From contig CAMIZG010000002.1 in the NCBI GenBank assembly GCA_946403215.1, positions 48,990 through 112,989 of the forward strand: a stretch of 64,000 bases of DNA, written 5' to 3'. The DNA comes from an uncultured Bacteroidales bacterium (GTDB lineage Bacteria > Bacteroidota > Bacteroidia > Bacteroidales > Paludibacteraceae). The notes beneath the pieces are model-generated. The model was not told the DNA's origin, searched no databases, and saw only the letters and a program-made list of their open reading frames with translations. Below are positions 28,150 to 37,760 of the stretch, in pieces (the first letter of the stretch is position 1; the number at the start of each line of letters is the position of its first letter). The position numbers and the translations under genes were made by a program.

Positions 28150-28827
28150 TTATAGTTTTGCAATTATTGTTTGGTTGCCTCGGACGTTGTCGCCCATCTC
28201 GACGAACATCTCTGTGTCGAGCGGGAGATAGAGGTCAACTCGCGAGCCCAGTTTGATGAAACCGAGGTGCGAGTTACGATGGCATTCTTTGCCGGCACGG
28301 GCGTAAGTAACGATACGTCGTGCCATGGCACCGGCTATCTGGCGGACGGCAATGATGGCTTTGCTCTTGGTCTCGATGACCACGAGCGAGCGTTCGTTCT
28401 CGGTGGATGATTTGGGTAGCCATGCGGCCTTGTGGTTGCCTGCTTGGTGCTCAGAAACGAGGATCGTGCCTTCGCACGGATACCAGTTGGCATGCACATT
28501 GAACGGCGACATGAAGATGCTTACTTGCAGACGCTCTTCATGGAAATACTCATTTTCCATGACAGGCTCAATGACCACTACCTTGCCGTCGGCAGGTGCA
28601 ACGAGGTAATTAGGGTCGTCGATGGTGAAGATTCGTACCGGGTCGCGGAAGAAGTACACAACGAACACCAATGCTCCTGCGGATAAGCCGAGCAGCGTGG
28701 CAAATATCCAATGCGGCCAGAAGAGGTAAGCCGACAGGTTAAGAATAAACACAACGAGTGCCACGATGAGCAGCATTTTGCGTCCCTCGCGGTGGAGTCC
28801 GGTGCGTTTGCGTTGTTTGGTATGCAT
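28150..28827 (-). CDS. psd: Phosphatidylserine decarboxylase (short type)
   Basis: Makes phosphatidylethanolamine from phosphatidylserine at the inner membrane. 225 residues: two hydrophobic segments near the N-terminus (about 18-57), VAPADGKVVVIE, SPFNVHANWYPCEG, and the autocleavage site in IKLGSRVDLYLP, where cleavage at Gly-Ser creates the pyruvoyl cofactor. It resembles the short form found with pssA in many Bacteroidota, but pssA is not in this window. Confidence 0.92.
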   Translation of the reverse strand: MHTKQRKRTGLHREGRKMLLIVALVVFILNLSAYLFWPHWIFATLLGLSAGALVFVVYFFRDPVRIFTIDDPNYLVAPADGKVVVIEPVMENEYFHEERLQVSIFMSPFNVHANWYPCEGTILVSEHQAGNHKAAWLPKSSTENERSLVVIETKSKAIIAVRQIAGAMARRIVTYARAGKECHRNSHLGFIKLGSRVDLYLPLDTEMFVEMGDNVRGNQTIIAKL

Positions 28828-28856
28828 AATAGTTAAGATGTTAAATCGTTAAACTG

Positions 28857-29294
28857 TCATATTGTTGAGTTAGCCCATTGTTCGAATGGCATCTTAGCCA
28901 TCATGTCTGCCGCTTGGTCGATGCCTTCCTGAATTTTGTTGCCAGCCATCATGGCAATCATCATGGGCAGCTCTGCTTTCAGAGTGAGCTTGAGGCGGCT
29001 GTCGTGCGGTGCGACTTGCTTGACCTGAATCCAGAAGTTACCTTCCACTGGCAGGTTTTCGACGCCGAACTTAACGGTGTCTCCCGGAATGCGATCGACG
29101 ATGCGGAAGATGATTTTCTGTCCGAGTCCGTCCACCTTGAGTCGAACGAAGTCGGTGTCTGCTTCAAACTCTTGCACCTTGTCTTTGGGGATAAGGTCTT
29201 TGACTCGCTCCAAGTTACTCAGGTCGGACACAACGGCATAGATGGCAGCTGCGTCTGCCGGTACTTTGACTATATGACTTTCGTAAGTTTTCAT
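28857..29294 (-). CDS. SRPBCC-fold (START/polyketide-cyclase-like) protein
   Basis: 145 residues with the pattern of the SRPBCC helix-grip fold: a starting strand (ESHIVKVPADAAAIYAVV), central amphipathic strands and a long C-terminal helix (MMAGNKIQEGIDQAADMM). The fold usually makes a hydrophobic ligand pocket; the ligand is unknown. Its start overlaps the upstream lipoprotein's stop (ATGA), so the two are likely translated together. Confidence 0.75.
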   Translation of the reverse strand: MKTYESHIVKVPADAAAIYAVVSDLSNLERVKDLIPKDKVQEFEADTDFVRLKVDGLGQKIIFRIVDRIPGDTVKFGVENLPVEGNFWIQVKQVAPHDSRLKLTLKAELPMMIAMMAGNKIQEGIDQAADMMAKMPFEQWANSTI

Positions 29295-30106
29295 TGCTGT
29301 TTGGATTCGTAGTGTTCTATTCGCTGCGATGCTATACGTATTTGTTGCTCAAGTTGGTTAATGTCGCGCATGAGCAGTCCAAGGCGGTATGTCTTGTCCA
29401 GCGCTTGCTTCTCGTTGTCGGAGAGGTAGTACACCGCTTTGCCGCTGCCTTTTGCCGTTACTCGGATGCGTTCGCGGGGGTGCGAAGATACGAAGTTTAG
29501 CACCTCAAGCGCCCGTTCGTCGGTGATAGTGAGGATTTCGTGCCACCCTTCGACTTCAAAAGCGTGGTTTTGTCCTTGCTGCTCTATTTCCTGTTCGTTG
29601 CATTGGAGTGCGATGCTACTCTGGTGGATAGGCTTGGCGCCGTAGTAGTAACTCTTGACGAGCGTCTTGCGGTCGTCGGAGACATAAGCTTGCAGGAAAC
29701 AGCGGTTGGTGTTCCATCCGGTTTGCAGATCGCGATAAACGTACTGCCCGTGATCTTCATAGGCATCGGCCTTGTTGTAACGGAAATCCTTGAGCAGTTT
29801 GTCGGCTTCGGGGAGCAGCGTTTGCAGGATAGAGTCGGAATAACGAAGCGTTTGTTGTGATTGGAGATAGATGATGCTATCCTTGAGCGCCTTGGCATGT
29901 CGGCGCTGAGTTACCTGCTTGGGGTAGAGGGCGTGCACGCTGTCCAGTTGACGGAGCGCAGCCTCATAACGATGCTGCTCAATCAGTAGAGCAGCTTGAT
30001 CCACGCGATCTTGTGCAGCACGCTCAGGATTTTGTCCCGAGCACGCAGCAAAACTCAGTATACAAACTGCGCATGCAAATACAATATGAGACGGTGTGTA
30101 CCTCAT
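29291..30106 (-). CDS. Lipoprotein of unknown function with coiled-coil/TPR-like helix region
   Basis: 271 residues. Lipoprotein signal with Cys in LSFAACSGQ. A helical region (about 30-110) reading like a degenerate TPR is followed by a beta-rich middle (about 115-215) and a C-terminal helix with coiled-coil character (DINQLEQQIRIASQRIEHYE). I do not recognise the family beyond its general Bacteroidales look. A TATCTTTG box lies on the minus strand at 30130-30123, upstream of the start, with no good -33 element. Confidence 0.65.
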   Translation of the reverse strand: MRYTPSHIVFACAVCILSFAACSGQNPERAAQDRVDQAALLIEQHRYEAALRQLDSVHALYPKQVTQRRHAKALKDSIIYLQSQQTLRYSDSILQTLLPEADKLLKDFRYNKADAYEDHGQYVYRDLQTGWNTNRCFLQAYVSDDRKTLVKSYYYGAKPIHQSSIALQCNEQEIEQQGQNHAFEVEGWHEILTITDERALEVLNFVSSHPRERIRVTAKGSGKAVYYLSDNEKQALDKTYRLGLLMRDINQLEQQIRIASQRIEHYESKQQ

Positions 30107-30220
30107 TAATAGATATTGCGTACAAAGATACGAAAATTATTCTAAATTTCCTAATTTAAGGTCATTTATATAGTAATATTGTGCACAAAAAATATTTTTT
30201 GCAAAAAAAATGCTTAAAAA

Positions 30221-30252
30221 TTTGCATATTTCATATTTTTTTTGTATCTTTG
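30221..30252 (+). promoter_or_regulatory. Promoter for the OmpA/TPR lipoprotein gene
   Basis: TTTGCA (30221), 18 bp, TATCTTTG (30245-30252). The leader is about 100 bases long. The 252-base spacer 30107-30358 otherwise holds only the weaker minus-strand box. Confidence 0.75.
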
Positions 30253-30358
30253 CAGCCGATTAACAGTGTACTGCGCTTTCCGCATGCTGAATTGGCGTGT
30301 GTGAAGGTGCGTTTAGGCACGAACAAACAATCAAAAAATTATACAATAATTTACAAGT

Positions 30359-32050
30359 ATGAAAAAACATTTCCTAATGCTTGCAGTGATTGCAATGGCA
30401 GTCCTGACATCATGTAACAACACCGTGCCCAATCCTGAGCAGGTGAAGGTTAATCCGAGTCCTATGGCCGTAGTGGCAGACAAGGTAAACGTTGACATCA
30501 CGGGTACTTTCCCCGAGAAGAAGTTCGCCAAGAAAGGCGTTCTAACCGTAACTCCGGTGCTGAAAGCCGGTGATCAAGAGCTGAAAGGCGAGCCTGTAAC
30601 TTACGTAGGTGAGAAGGCTAAAGAGAACGGTACACAAGTTAACTTCAAGGAAGGTGGCACGTATCGTCAGCATGCTACGTTCGACTACAACGGTAGCATG
30701 GACAAGAACACGAAGCTCTATCTGCGTTTCGAGGCCAAGGTAGGTAAGAAGGACATCGAACTTCCCGACCTGCTGATTGCCGAGGGTTTGAATACTACAG
30801 CAAAGCACGTATCTGCAGGCGACAACAAGCCTCAGATCACCGCTGACAAGTTCCAGCGTGTTATCCAACAAATGCAGGAGGCTGACGTATTGTTCCTCAT
30901 CCAACAGGCTACTCTTCGCAACTCGGAGACCACTACACAACAGATGAAAGATCTGCAGGAGGCAATCAAGGAGGCTAACGCCAACGAGCGCAAGGCTATC
31001 CACAGCCTGGAGGTTGCCGGTTATGCTTCGCCTGATGGCGCACAAGCTCTGAACGAGAAACTGGCAAAGAGCCGTCAAGACGTTGCTCAGAAGTTCCTGG
31101 CTAAGGACCTGAAGAAGAACAAGATCAACCAGAATATTGAGAGCAATATTACGGCTGAGGACTGGGAAGGCTTCAAGGCTGCCCTGGAGAACAGCAACAT
31201 TCAGGACAAAGAGTTGGTTCTGCGCGTTCTGTCGATGTACAGCGATCCTGAGGAGCGTGAGGCTCAAATCAAGAACATTGCAGCTGCTTACAAGAACATT
31301 GCTGACGAGATTCTTCCCGCTCTGCGTCGCAGCCGTCTGATCTTGACTACCGATCTTATCGGTAAGTCTGATGACGAGATCACCGCTCTGGCCAAGAACG
31401 ATCCTGCTGCTTTGACCGTTGAGGAGTTGCTCTATTCGGCTACTCTGACCAACGACCGCGCTGAGAAGATCCGCATCTACAAGAAGGTTACAGAGCTCTT
31501 CCCGAGCGACTTCCGTGGTTTCAACAACCTGGGTATGGTTTACCTGCAGGAAGGCAACGTAGCTGAGGCTCGTCGCTGCTTCCAGAGCGCTCTGCAGATT
31601 GAGCCCAACAATCCTGACGTTAACTACAACGCCGGTGTGGCAGCAATGGCTGATGGCGACTTGAAGAAGGCTGAGGAGTACCTTGGCAAGGCAGGTGGCA
31701 CACAAGCTAACCTCGCAGCTGCTATGGGTACCTTGTACACCCTGAAGGGCGATTACAAGTCTGCTCGCAGTGCTTATGGTCAGAGCGCAACCAACAACGC
31801 TGCTGTTCAGCAGATTCTGGCTGAGGACTACGCTGCTGCCAAGAAGACTCTTGACGCTGTAGCAGAGCCGAACGCAACCACAGCTTATCTGAAGGCTGTT
31901 GTAGGTGCACGCACCAACGTAAAGGCTGACGTGCTGAGCAACCTGAAGAGTGCGATAGCTCAGGACGCAAGTCTGAAGGCTAAGGCTGCTAACGACGTTG
32001 AGTTCGCCAAGTTTGCTGAGGATGCCGAGTTCCTGGCTATCGTTAAGTAA
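30359..32050 (+). CDS. Lipoprotein with OmpA-like and tetratricopeptide-repeat domains
   Basis: 563 residues. Lipoprotein signal with Cys in LTSCNNT, a beta-rich N-terminal domain (about 30-145), an OmpA-like segment (about 215-265: LEVAGYASPDGAQALNEKLA, followed by SRQDVAQKFL), then TPR units (about 375-500, e.g. FNNLGMVYLQEGNVAEARRC) and an Ala-rich end. OmpA-like domains usually bind peptidoglycan, so the protein may link outer membrane and cell wall. Codon choice (frequent GCT, CTG, CGT) suggests high expression. It overlaps the next gene by one base (TAATG). Confidence 0.82.
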   Translation: MKKHFLMLAVIAMAVLTSCNNTVPNPEQVKVNPSPMAVVADKVNVDITGTFPEKKFAKKGVLTVTPVLKAGDQELKGEPVTYVGEKAKENGTQVNFKEGGTYRQHATFDYNGSMDKNTKLYLRFEAKVGKKDIELPDLLIAEGLNTTAKHVSAGDNKPQITADKFQRVIQQMQEADVLFLIQQATLRNSETTTQQMKDLQEAIKEANANERKAIHSLEVAGYASPDGAQALNEKLAKSRQDVAQKFLAKDLKKNKINQNIESNITAEDWEGFKAALENSNIQDKELVLRVLSMYSDPEEREAQIKNIAAAYKNIADEILPALRRSRLILTTDLIGKSDDEITALAKNDPAALTVEELLYSATLTNDRAEKIRIYKKVTELFPSDFRGFNNLGMVYLQEGNVAEARRCFQSALQIEPNNPDVNYNAGVAAMADGDLKKAEEYLGKAGGTQANLAAAMGTLYTLKGDYKSARSAYGQSATNNAAVQQILAEDYAAAKKTLDAVAEPNATTAYLKAVVGARTNVKADVLSNLKSAIAQDASLKAKAANDVEFAKFAEDAEFLAIVK

Positions 32051-32355
32051 TGTCGGTTTTATTCCCGAAAGTAAATAAACCTCGTGAATGGGACTATCGT
32101 CCTATTTACTACGATGAAGAAAAAGAGGCGCGCAAGCAAAAACTTGCGCGCCTTCGGGCTTTGCGTGAGCAGAAGGAGGCGGATGATCGGGTGAACGGCG
32201 ATGCGGAGCGCGTGACTACGCTGCACCGTGGTTCTTTCCGCGAGGCACATGAGGCGCAGACCAAGCTCCGAATTGATACCGAGCGAAAGTCCAAGCTGTC
32301 GTTCTGGATTGTGCTGCTATTGATGCTTATCTTTGTCTTTTATTTTCTGCTATAG
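32050..32355 (+). CDS. Small single-pass membrane protein
   Basis: 101 residues with a charged, helical N-terminal two-thirds rich in Arg, Lys and Glu (KEARKQKLARLRALREQKEA) and one C-terminal transmembrane helix (FWIVLLLMLIFVFYFLL). Translationally coupled to the upstream lipoprotein by TAATG and followed by mutL after 34 bases. Proteins of this size and shape occur next to mutL in other Bacteroidota; the function is unknown. Confidence 0.75.
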   Translation: MSVLFPKVNKPREWDYRPIYYDEEKEARKQKLARLRALREQKEADDRVNGDAERVTTLHRGSFREAHEAQTKLRIDTERKSKLSFWIVLLLMLIFVFYFLL

Positions 32356-32389
32356 CGCCAATTATCAATTGTAAGATTGTCCGATCTCT

Positions 32390-34240
32390 ATGGATGTCAT
32401 CCGCCTATTACCGGATAGTGTAGCCAACCAGATTGCGGCAGGTGAGGTTATTCAGCGACCTGCCTCCTGTCTGAAGGAGTTGATGGAGAACTCGCTAGAT
32501 GCGGGTGCTCACACCATCCGTGTGCTCATACGTGATGCTGGCAAGACGCTCATCCAGGTGGCAGACGATGGTTCCGGAATGTCTCCTTCGGATGCTCGTA
32601 TGGCATTTGAGCGTCACGCGACTTCGAAGATACGCGATGCTCAGGATTTGTTCCGTCTTCGCACAATGGGCTTCCGTGGTGAAGCACTGCCGAGTATATG
32701 CGCTGTGGCGCAGGTGAAGATGACATCGCGCCGTTCGGAGGATGAGGTGGGTACATTGTTGGAGATTAGCGGCTCTCAGGTGCAACGGCAAGAGCCTTGT
32801 CAGTGTTCGGCGGGTACCAGTATTCAGGTGCAGAACCTGTTTTTTAATGTACCTGCGAGGCGTAGGTTCCTCAAATCTGACCAAACCGAACTGCGCAACT
32901 TGATCATAACGTTTCAGCATGTGGCGCTTGTTTATCCGTCGGTGTCATTTACGTTTGTGTCCGACGACGAAATCATCTACGACTTGCCTATAGGTTCGTA
33001 CAAGCAGCGTATAGAAGGGATCTTTGGTAAGAGCAAGAGCAAACTCTACACCTCGCAACTATTGGAGATTGAACAACAGACCGAACTGGTGACTATTCAT
33101 GGCTTTGTAGGCAAGCCGGAGGCGGCTAATAAACAGGCGCAGCAGCTATTCTTCGTCAACGGGCGTTACATGCGCCACCCCTATTTCCACAAAGCCGTGT
33201 TGCAGGCATACGCAGGTATGCTGCCGGCTGAGCAGTTGCCTCCGTACTTCATCTATTTTGATATATCGCCAGAGCAGATTGATGTGAATGTGCATCCGAC
33301 TAAGACGGAGATCAAGTTTGCCGATGAGCAGTCAATATTTCCTATTCTGATGGCTACGGTGCGTGCAGCGTTGGGTAAGTTCAATGTTGTGCCGTCGATT
33401 GACTTCCTAGGAGGAAATATTGAGATGCCTGTATCAGATGAACAGATGCGCGCTGATGCCAAAGCTCCGCAGTTACATGTGACGGCAGGCTATAACCCGT
33501 TTGCTACGCAGCGAGACAATTGCCCACGTGAGAGTCATAGTCCACAACACGAGCGCGTGTCGCCGCACTGGCAGGAACTGTATGAGCCGCTCCGTCAGCA
33601 AACGCAGCAATCACCACAGCAACCCCTGCAGGTGTCCCCTGAACTGCAGCAGACCGAATTGACGGTCGACTGGAGCTCAGCAGCCCTTCATCCACAGATT
33701 GTAGCAGGAGGGTATATTGTTTGTGCGCATGGAGACGGGGTGATGCTCGTGCATGCGCGACGTGCGCATACAACTATCTTATACGAGCAACTCATTTCCC
33801 AAATGCGCAATCGGCAGGGAGTAAGCCAGCAGTTGCTCTTTCCCGAGCAACTGACGTTGAATGCAGAAGAGCAGCCGGTGTTGGAGGCTTTGTTGCCCAA
33901 CTTGCGTCACGTGGGGTTTGAACTTCAACAGACGGCACCACTGCAGTACGATATTACCGCCCTTCCCTCGGTCTTGGGAAACCAGAGCGCGGAGGTCGCC
34001 CTGCGTGCGATCCTCTCCCGTGCTGCTGATGGACAAGCAGACGTGAGCGAAGAGTTGCAGCAGCGCGTAGCGCTGACGTTGGCGCAAAGTGCTGCTATAC
34101 CTATGGGGAAACCGCTTGGCGAAGCGGAGATGCGAGACCTAATCGACAGGCTATTCGCCCTCCCGTCGCACAGCATTACACCCGATGGCAAAACAGTAGT
34201 GGTCTGGTTAGCGGCTGAGGAGATTGCGCGGCGGTTTTAG
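32390..34240 (+). CDS. mutL: DNA mismatch repair protein MutL (endonuclease motif absent)
   Basis: 616 residues. The GHKL ATPase domain is intact: IAAGEVIQRPASCLKELMEN, DDGSGM, HATSKI, TMGFRGEALPSI. A Gln/Pro-rich linker (about 370-420) joins the C-terminal dimerisation domain. The DQHAxHE endonuclease motif is replaced by VHARRAHTTILYE and the usual CPHGRP near the end reads TPDGKTVV, so nicking activity is not expected. Loss of this motif is seen in other Bacteroidales MutL. Probably cotranscribed with the small membrane protein. Confidence 0.93.
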   Translation: MDVIRLLPDSVANQIAAGEVIQRPASCLKELMENSLDAGAHTIRVLIRDAGKTLIQVADDGSGMSPSDARMAFERHATSKIRDAQDLFRLRTMGFRGEALPSICAVAQVKMTSRRSEDEVGTLLEISGSQVQRQEPCQCSAGTSIQVQNLFFNVPARRRFLKSDQTELRNLIITFQHVALVYPSVSFTFVSDDEIIYDLPIGSYKQRIEGIFGKSKSKLYTSQLLEIEQQTELVTIHGFVGKPEAANKQAQQLFFVNGRYMRHPYFHKAVLQAYAGMLPAEQLPPYFIYFDISPEQIDVNVHPTKTEIKFADEQSIFPILMATVRAALGKFNVVPSIDFLGGNIEMPVSDEQMRADAKAPQLHVTAGYNPFATQRDNCPRESHSPQHERVSPHWQELYEPLRQQTQQSPQQPLQVSPELQQTELTVDWSSAALHPQIVAGGYIVCAHGDGVMLVHARRAHTTILYEQLISQMRNRQGVSQQLLFPEQLTLNAEEQPVLEALLPNLRHVGFELQQTAPLQYDITALPSVLGNQSAEVALRAILSRAADGQADVSEELQQRVALTLAQSAAIPMGKPLGEAEMRDLIDRLFALPSHSITPDGKTVVVWLAAEEIARRF

Positions 34241-34300
34241 CGAGTGAATATAGCAAAAAAAAGTTAATTGCATACAAAGTACACATGCAGATACTAAATA

Positions 34301-34332
34301 TTTGCTTTTTTGTAAAAAAAGCCGTTACTTTG
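34301..34332 (+). promoter_or_regulatory. Promoter for acpP-fabF
   Basis: TTTGCT (34301), 18 bp, TTACTTTG (34325-34332), a one-base variant of the usual -7 box. It sits about 50 bases upstream of acpP. Confidence 0.65.
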
Positions 34333-34380
34333 TAGTCGCTTTATACAAATCGAATAATTAACCATTTAAAGATAACAATT

Positions 34381-34620
34381 ATGTCTGAAATTGAATCGAA
34401 AGTTATTGACATCATCGTTGAGAAGTTAGGTGTCAGCAAATCCCAAGTTACCATGGAGTCCTCTTATACGGCTGACCTTAATGCCGACTCTTTGGATGTT
34501 GTTGAGCTTGTCATGGAGTTTGAGAAAGAGTTTGGTATCACCATCTCTGACGACGCTACCCAGAAGATCAGCACCGTAGGTGACACGGTTGCTTACATCA
34601 CCGAGGCTCTGAATAAGTAA
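34381..34620 (+). CDS. acpP: Acyl carrier protein
   Basis: 79-residue acidic carrier of fatty-acyl chains. The phosphopantetheine Ser is in [14 protein letters not shown]. Normal length. Followed after 17 bases by fabF, the standard pairing for fatty acid synthesis. Confidence 0.97.
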   Translation: MSEIESKVIDIIVEKLGVSKSQVTMESSYTADLNADSLDVVELVMEFEKEFGITISDDATQKISTVGDTVAYITEALNK

Positions 34621-34637
34621 TATCAGTTATTCGTTCT

Positions 34638-35897
34638 ATGGCATTAAAGCGAGTCGTAATCACCGGTTTAGGAACGATCAACCCGCTGGGTAATGACGTT
34701 GCATCTACTTGGTCGGCTTTGATGGCGAGCGAGAGTGGTGCTGCTCCTATCACGTTGTTTGACGCTACGCTTCATCGTACGCGTTTTGCATGTGAAGTGA
34801 AGGGATTCGACCCGAATGCCTGGTTTGATTTCAAGGAGCAACGTAAGCTTGACCGATTTACCATGTTGGCTTACGTTGCTGCTGTTGAAGCCTATAAGGA
34901 TGCCGCCCTGTCAGCTGAAGATGATCCTGCACGTGTTGGTGTGATTGTCGGCTCCGGAATGGGAGGTGTCAAGACGTTTGAGGATCAAGTAGTGGAGCAC
35001 GAGAGCCAAGGCGATGACGTGCCTCATTACTCGCCGTTCCTCATACCGCGCATCATTACCGATATCGCAGCCGGGTACATTGCAATACGTTTGGGACTGA
35101 AAGGCCCCAATTTCTGCACAACAGCCGCTTGTGCGTCGTCGGCCATCGCCTTTATGTCGGCGATGAACCATATTCGTTTGGGCAAGGTAGATGCAGTGCT
35201 TGTAGGAGGTAGCGAGGCAGAGATTTGCCCCATCTCCATTGGCGGGTTCAATGCGTTGCGTGCTTTATCGACGCGCAACGATGATCCTAAGACTGCCTCT
35301 CGTCCGTTCTCGGCCTCTCGCGATGGTTTCGTGGCAGGCGAAGGAGCGGCGTGTGTCGTGCTGGAGGAGTATGAGCACGCCGTAGCTCGTGGCGCACGCA
35401 TCTATGCCGAGCTAGTAGGCTACGGCTCAACGGCCGATGCGTTCCACCTTACAGCCCCTGATCCTGAGGGCGAGGGAGCGGCGCGAGTCATGCTCGATGC
35501 CATCAAGGATGCCGGCATAAAGCCTGAGGATGTGGATTACATCAACACCCATGGTACTTCCACCCCCATTGGCGATCTGGCTGAAGCAAAAGCTATCATG
35601 CGTGCCTTTGGCGACCACGCCTTCGAGATGAACCTGTCATCCACTAAGTCGATGACAGGTCACCTATTAGGCGCTTCGGGGGCGTTGGAAGCGCTGATCA
35701 CCACCTTGGCACTCTACCATCAGGTAGTGCCGCCGACTATTAACCATGCCGAGGGTGACGATGACCCTAATATCGACCCGAGGCTCAACTTCACATTCAA
35801 TATCCCCCAAAAGCGTGAACTGCGTTATGCAATAAGCAATGCGTTCGGCTTTGGCGGACACAATGCCGCGCTCGCCTTCCGCGCGTGGCAGAAGTAA
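34638..35897 (+). CDS. fabF: 3-oxoacyl-ACP synthase II
   Basis: Elongating condensing enzyme of fatty acid synthesis, joining malonyl-ACP to acyl-ACP. 419 residues with the catalytic Cys in TTAACASS, the two His in THGTSTPIGD and TGHLLGASG, and the C-terminal NAFGFGGHN. Full length and probably cotranscribed with acpP. Confidence 0.96.
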   Translation: MALKRVVITGLGTINPLGNDVASTWSALMASESGAAPITLFDATLHRTRFACEVKGFDPNAWFDFKEQRKLDRFTMLAYVAAVEAYKDAALSAEDDPARVGVIVGSGMGGVKTFEDQVVEHESQGDDVPHYSPFLIPRIITDIAAGYIAIRLGLKGPNFCTTAACASSAIAFMSAMNHIRLGKVDAVLVGGSEAEICPISIGGFNALRALSTRNDDPKTASRPFSASRDGFVAGEGAACVVLEEYEHAVARGARIYAELVGYGSTADAFHLTAPDPEGEGAARVMLDAIKDAGIKPEDVDYINTHGTSTPIGDLAEAKAIMRAFGDHAFEMNLSSTKSMTGHLLGASGALEALITTLALYHQVVPPTINHAEGDDDPNIDPRLNFTFNIPQKRELRYAISNAFGFGGHNAALAFRAWQK

Positions 35898-35983
35898 GAC
35901 CGATACCATGTTAAACGCGAACTGATTTGATAATAGTGCAAAAGACTATTTATAACCCTAACGTTTAACAAAACTGAGAAATT

Positions 35984-36181
35984 ATGAATGTAGAACTTAT
36001 TGGCGCTAACGCCGGAAAGATTTGGAATGCACTGCACGAAGGTGCTCTGACAGCCAAGGCTCTGAAGAAAGCAACCAAGCTTAAAGAGGCAGACCTTAAC
36101 CTGGCATTGGGTTGGTTGGCACGCGAAGGCAAACTTGCTTTTAACGAGGCAGAGGAAGATATCATCATCGCTCTTGCATAA
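35984..36181 (+). CDS. Small winged-helix domain protein (DUF2582-like)
   Basis: 65 residues forming essentially one winged helix: IGANAGKIWNALHEG, a recognition-helix region (LKEADLNLALGWLAREGKL), and a final strand (EDIIIALA). It matches the short winged-helix family I recall as DUF2582, widespread in Bacteroidota. DNA binding is plausible but unproven. A strong terminator follows. Confidence 0.8.
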   Translation: MNVELIGANAGKIWNALHEGALTAKALKKATKLKEADLNLALGWLAREGKLAFNEAEEDIIIALA

Positions 36182-36197
36182 CAAATTGACTACCAAC

Positions 36198-36234
36198 GAT
36201 ACCCACCTTAACCAAGTGTGGGTATCTTTTTTTG
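36198..36234 (+). terminator. Rho-independent terminator
   Basis: A perfect 9-bp stem GATACCCAC/GTGGGTATC (36198-36206 with 36218-36226), followed by seven T residues. Confidence 0.9.
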
Positions 36235-36257
36235 AAAACTATCAATTGTAACGTACC

Positions 36258-37733
36258 ATGAAACAAATCATCTTCACTCTATTGGCACTATTAACGACTT
36301 TCTGCTTTATTCGTGCGGAAGAGGTGTTTGATTTCTCCGGTTCGTTACCTCCGGGATGGAAAACTACCGTTGACCCTAAGGGTTACGAGACTACCGAACT
36401 GGCGCGAGGTACGCAGCTCGATGCATCCAATACGCTCACTTTTCCTGAGGTGCAGAACGTAAGCAAGGTGACCATCAACGGCTCGACCAACATTGACAAC
36501 TATACCATTGAAGTGCGCATCGGTGAGGTGTCGTTCGGAACTAAAACGCTGCAACAGGGTAACTATCAGACTTGGGAGTTCGCCGGGCAGACAACAACAG
36601 GACAATTGCAGATCATAATAACAAAGAAAACCAAGAAGTCCGTCTGGATAAAGAAGGTAACTATTGACGGCACCTACGACAAGAGCCTCACACCAGAGGA
36701 TAATCCGTTTGAGGGCTTGGAGGAGGAATACGAATACGAGGAGCCCACCATCGTTGTAAGTCATAAGTCGGAGGGCAGTAAAATCAAATTTGCCTTCATT
36801 GACAATAATATCAGGGTTACATGCATCAGCGGTACCAAGACTGAAGATTACTTTGGTCCTCTGGCTGGGCAGGGCATAACCTTTGCCGCCACCAAACCAA
36901 TGAAAGCCATTGTGGTGGATGGATTTGTGCGTAAGGGATTTAGCGCCGAAACATCAGACGGCAAACTGGCATATAAAAGTTCCATGGCTATGGACTTGGA
37001 AGAAGAGCAAATCTTGGCCGTAACCGATATAAACAGCAAGACACTAACACTCACTTGCGCCAAACAATTGCGCTGCAACAAGGTGTATGTGTATTTCGAT
37101 GCTAATCCCGAGATTGATATCGAGGTAGTGGAGGATATATACTCTTATGCGGATGAGACGCAAGAGCAATCGGCTATAGATATCACGTTCACCTCGCTGG
37201 AGGCAGAAGACCTGACGGAGAGTGTAGGGTATCCGTGCACCAGCCTGTACTTCTCTAATGACGAATACGATCTTGATGCTTGGGTGTTTGCCTCTTCGCT
37301 TGGCGAGCCCACCATATTGCCGTTGGGCACCTATCCTATTGCCCAGCAGCCCGAGGGCTCCTATACGCCCAACACGGTTATGGCTTCACCCGGTGGTGTG
37401 GAGGATTATGATATTCAGACCTATCTTATCACTGATTTTGAATACAACGAAAGTTCTGCCAATTGGTCGTACAACAAGGTATACTACCTCGTTTCCGGCA
37501 AGCTGACCGTGACTGAACAGGACGAGAGTGTGCGGATGAATGTTCAGGCTGTGACCTATAACGGCTCAACGGTCAATGCGACTTATGTGCTGCCCTCCGT
37601 CGAACCGATCGATGCAGTAGACAACACCGCCATAGGTCGACAGGCCACCAAGCGCCTAAGCAACGGAAGGATAATCATCGAGCGCTACGGACTGCTCTAC
37701 AACATTGACGGCCAACAGATTGTCCGAGATTAA
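36258..37733 (+). CDS. Secreted modular beta-sandwich protein with the C-terminal tail
   Basis: 491 residues. Signal peptide ending CFIRAEE. Three successive beta-rich modules: about 22-140 (FSGSLPPGWK), about 165-275, which resembles the single module of the protein at 62736 (both have NSKTLTLTC/AKSITITC followed by KQLR), and about 300-450, which resembles the last module of the protein at 60148 (both have GTYPI/GTYPV and a YYLVSGK/WYIVSGT strand). C-terminal tail RLSNGRIIIERYGLLYN. No enzymatic motif. The gene starts 24 bases after a terminator and no clear promoter is visible. Confidence 0.72.
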   Translation: MKQIIFTLLALLTTFCFIRAEEVFDFSGSLPPGWKTTVDPKGYETTELARGTQLDASNTLTFPEVQNVSKVTINGSTNIDNYTIEVRIGEVSFGTKTLQQGNYQTWEFAGQTTTGQLQIIITKKTKKSVWIKKVTIDGTYDKSLTPEDNPFEGLEEEYEYEEPTIVVSHKSEGSKIKFAFIDNNIRVTCISGTKTEDYFGPLAGQGITFAATKPMKAIVVDGFVRKGFSAETSDGKLAYKSSMAMDLEEEQILAVTDINSKTLTLTCAKQLRCNKVYVYFDANPEIDIEVVEDIYSYADETQEQSAIDITFTSLEAEDLTESVGYPCTSLYFSNDEYDLDAWVFASSLGEPTILPLGTYPIAQQPEGSYTPNTVMASPGGVEDYDIQTYLITDFEYNESSANWSYNKVYYLVSGKLTVTEQDESVRMNVQAVTYNGSTVNATYVLPSVEPIDAVDNTAIGRQATKRLSNGRIIIERYGLLYNIDGQQIVRD

Positions 37734-37760
37734 CTGTAAATGACTAAATTGTAAATAGCA

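Noticed and set aside
30542-31705. 387-codon minus-strand ORF opposite the OmpA/TPR gene
   Set aside because: Shadow of a strongly codon-biased plus-strand gene; Leu/Val/Ser-rich translation with no recognisable features.
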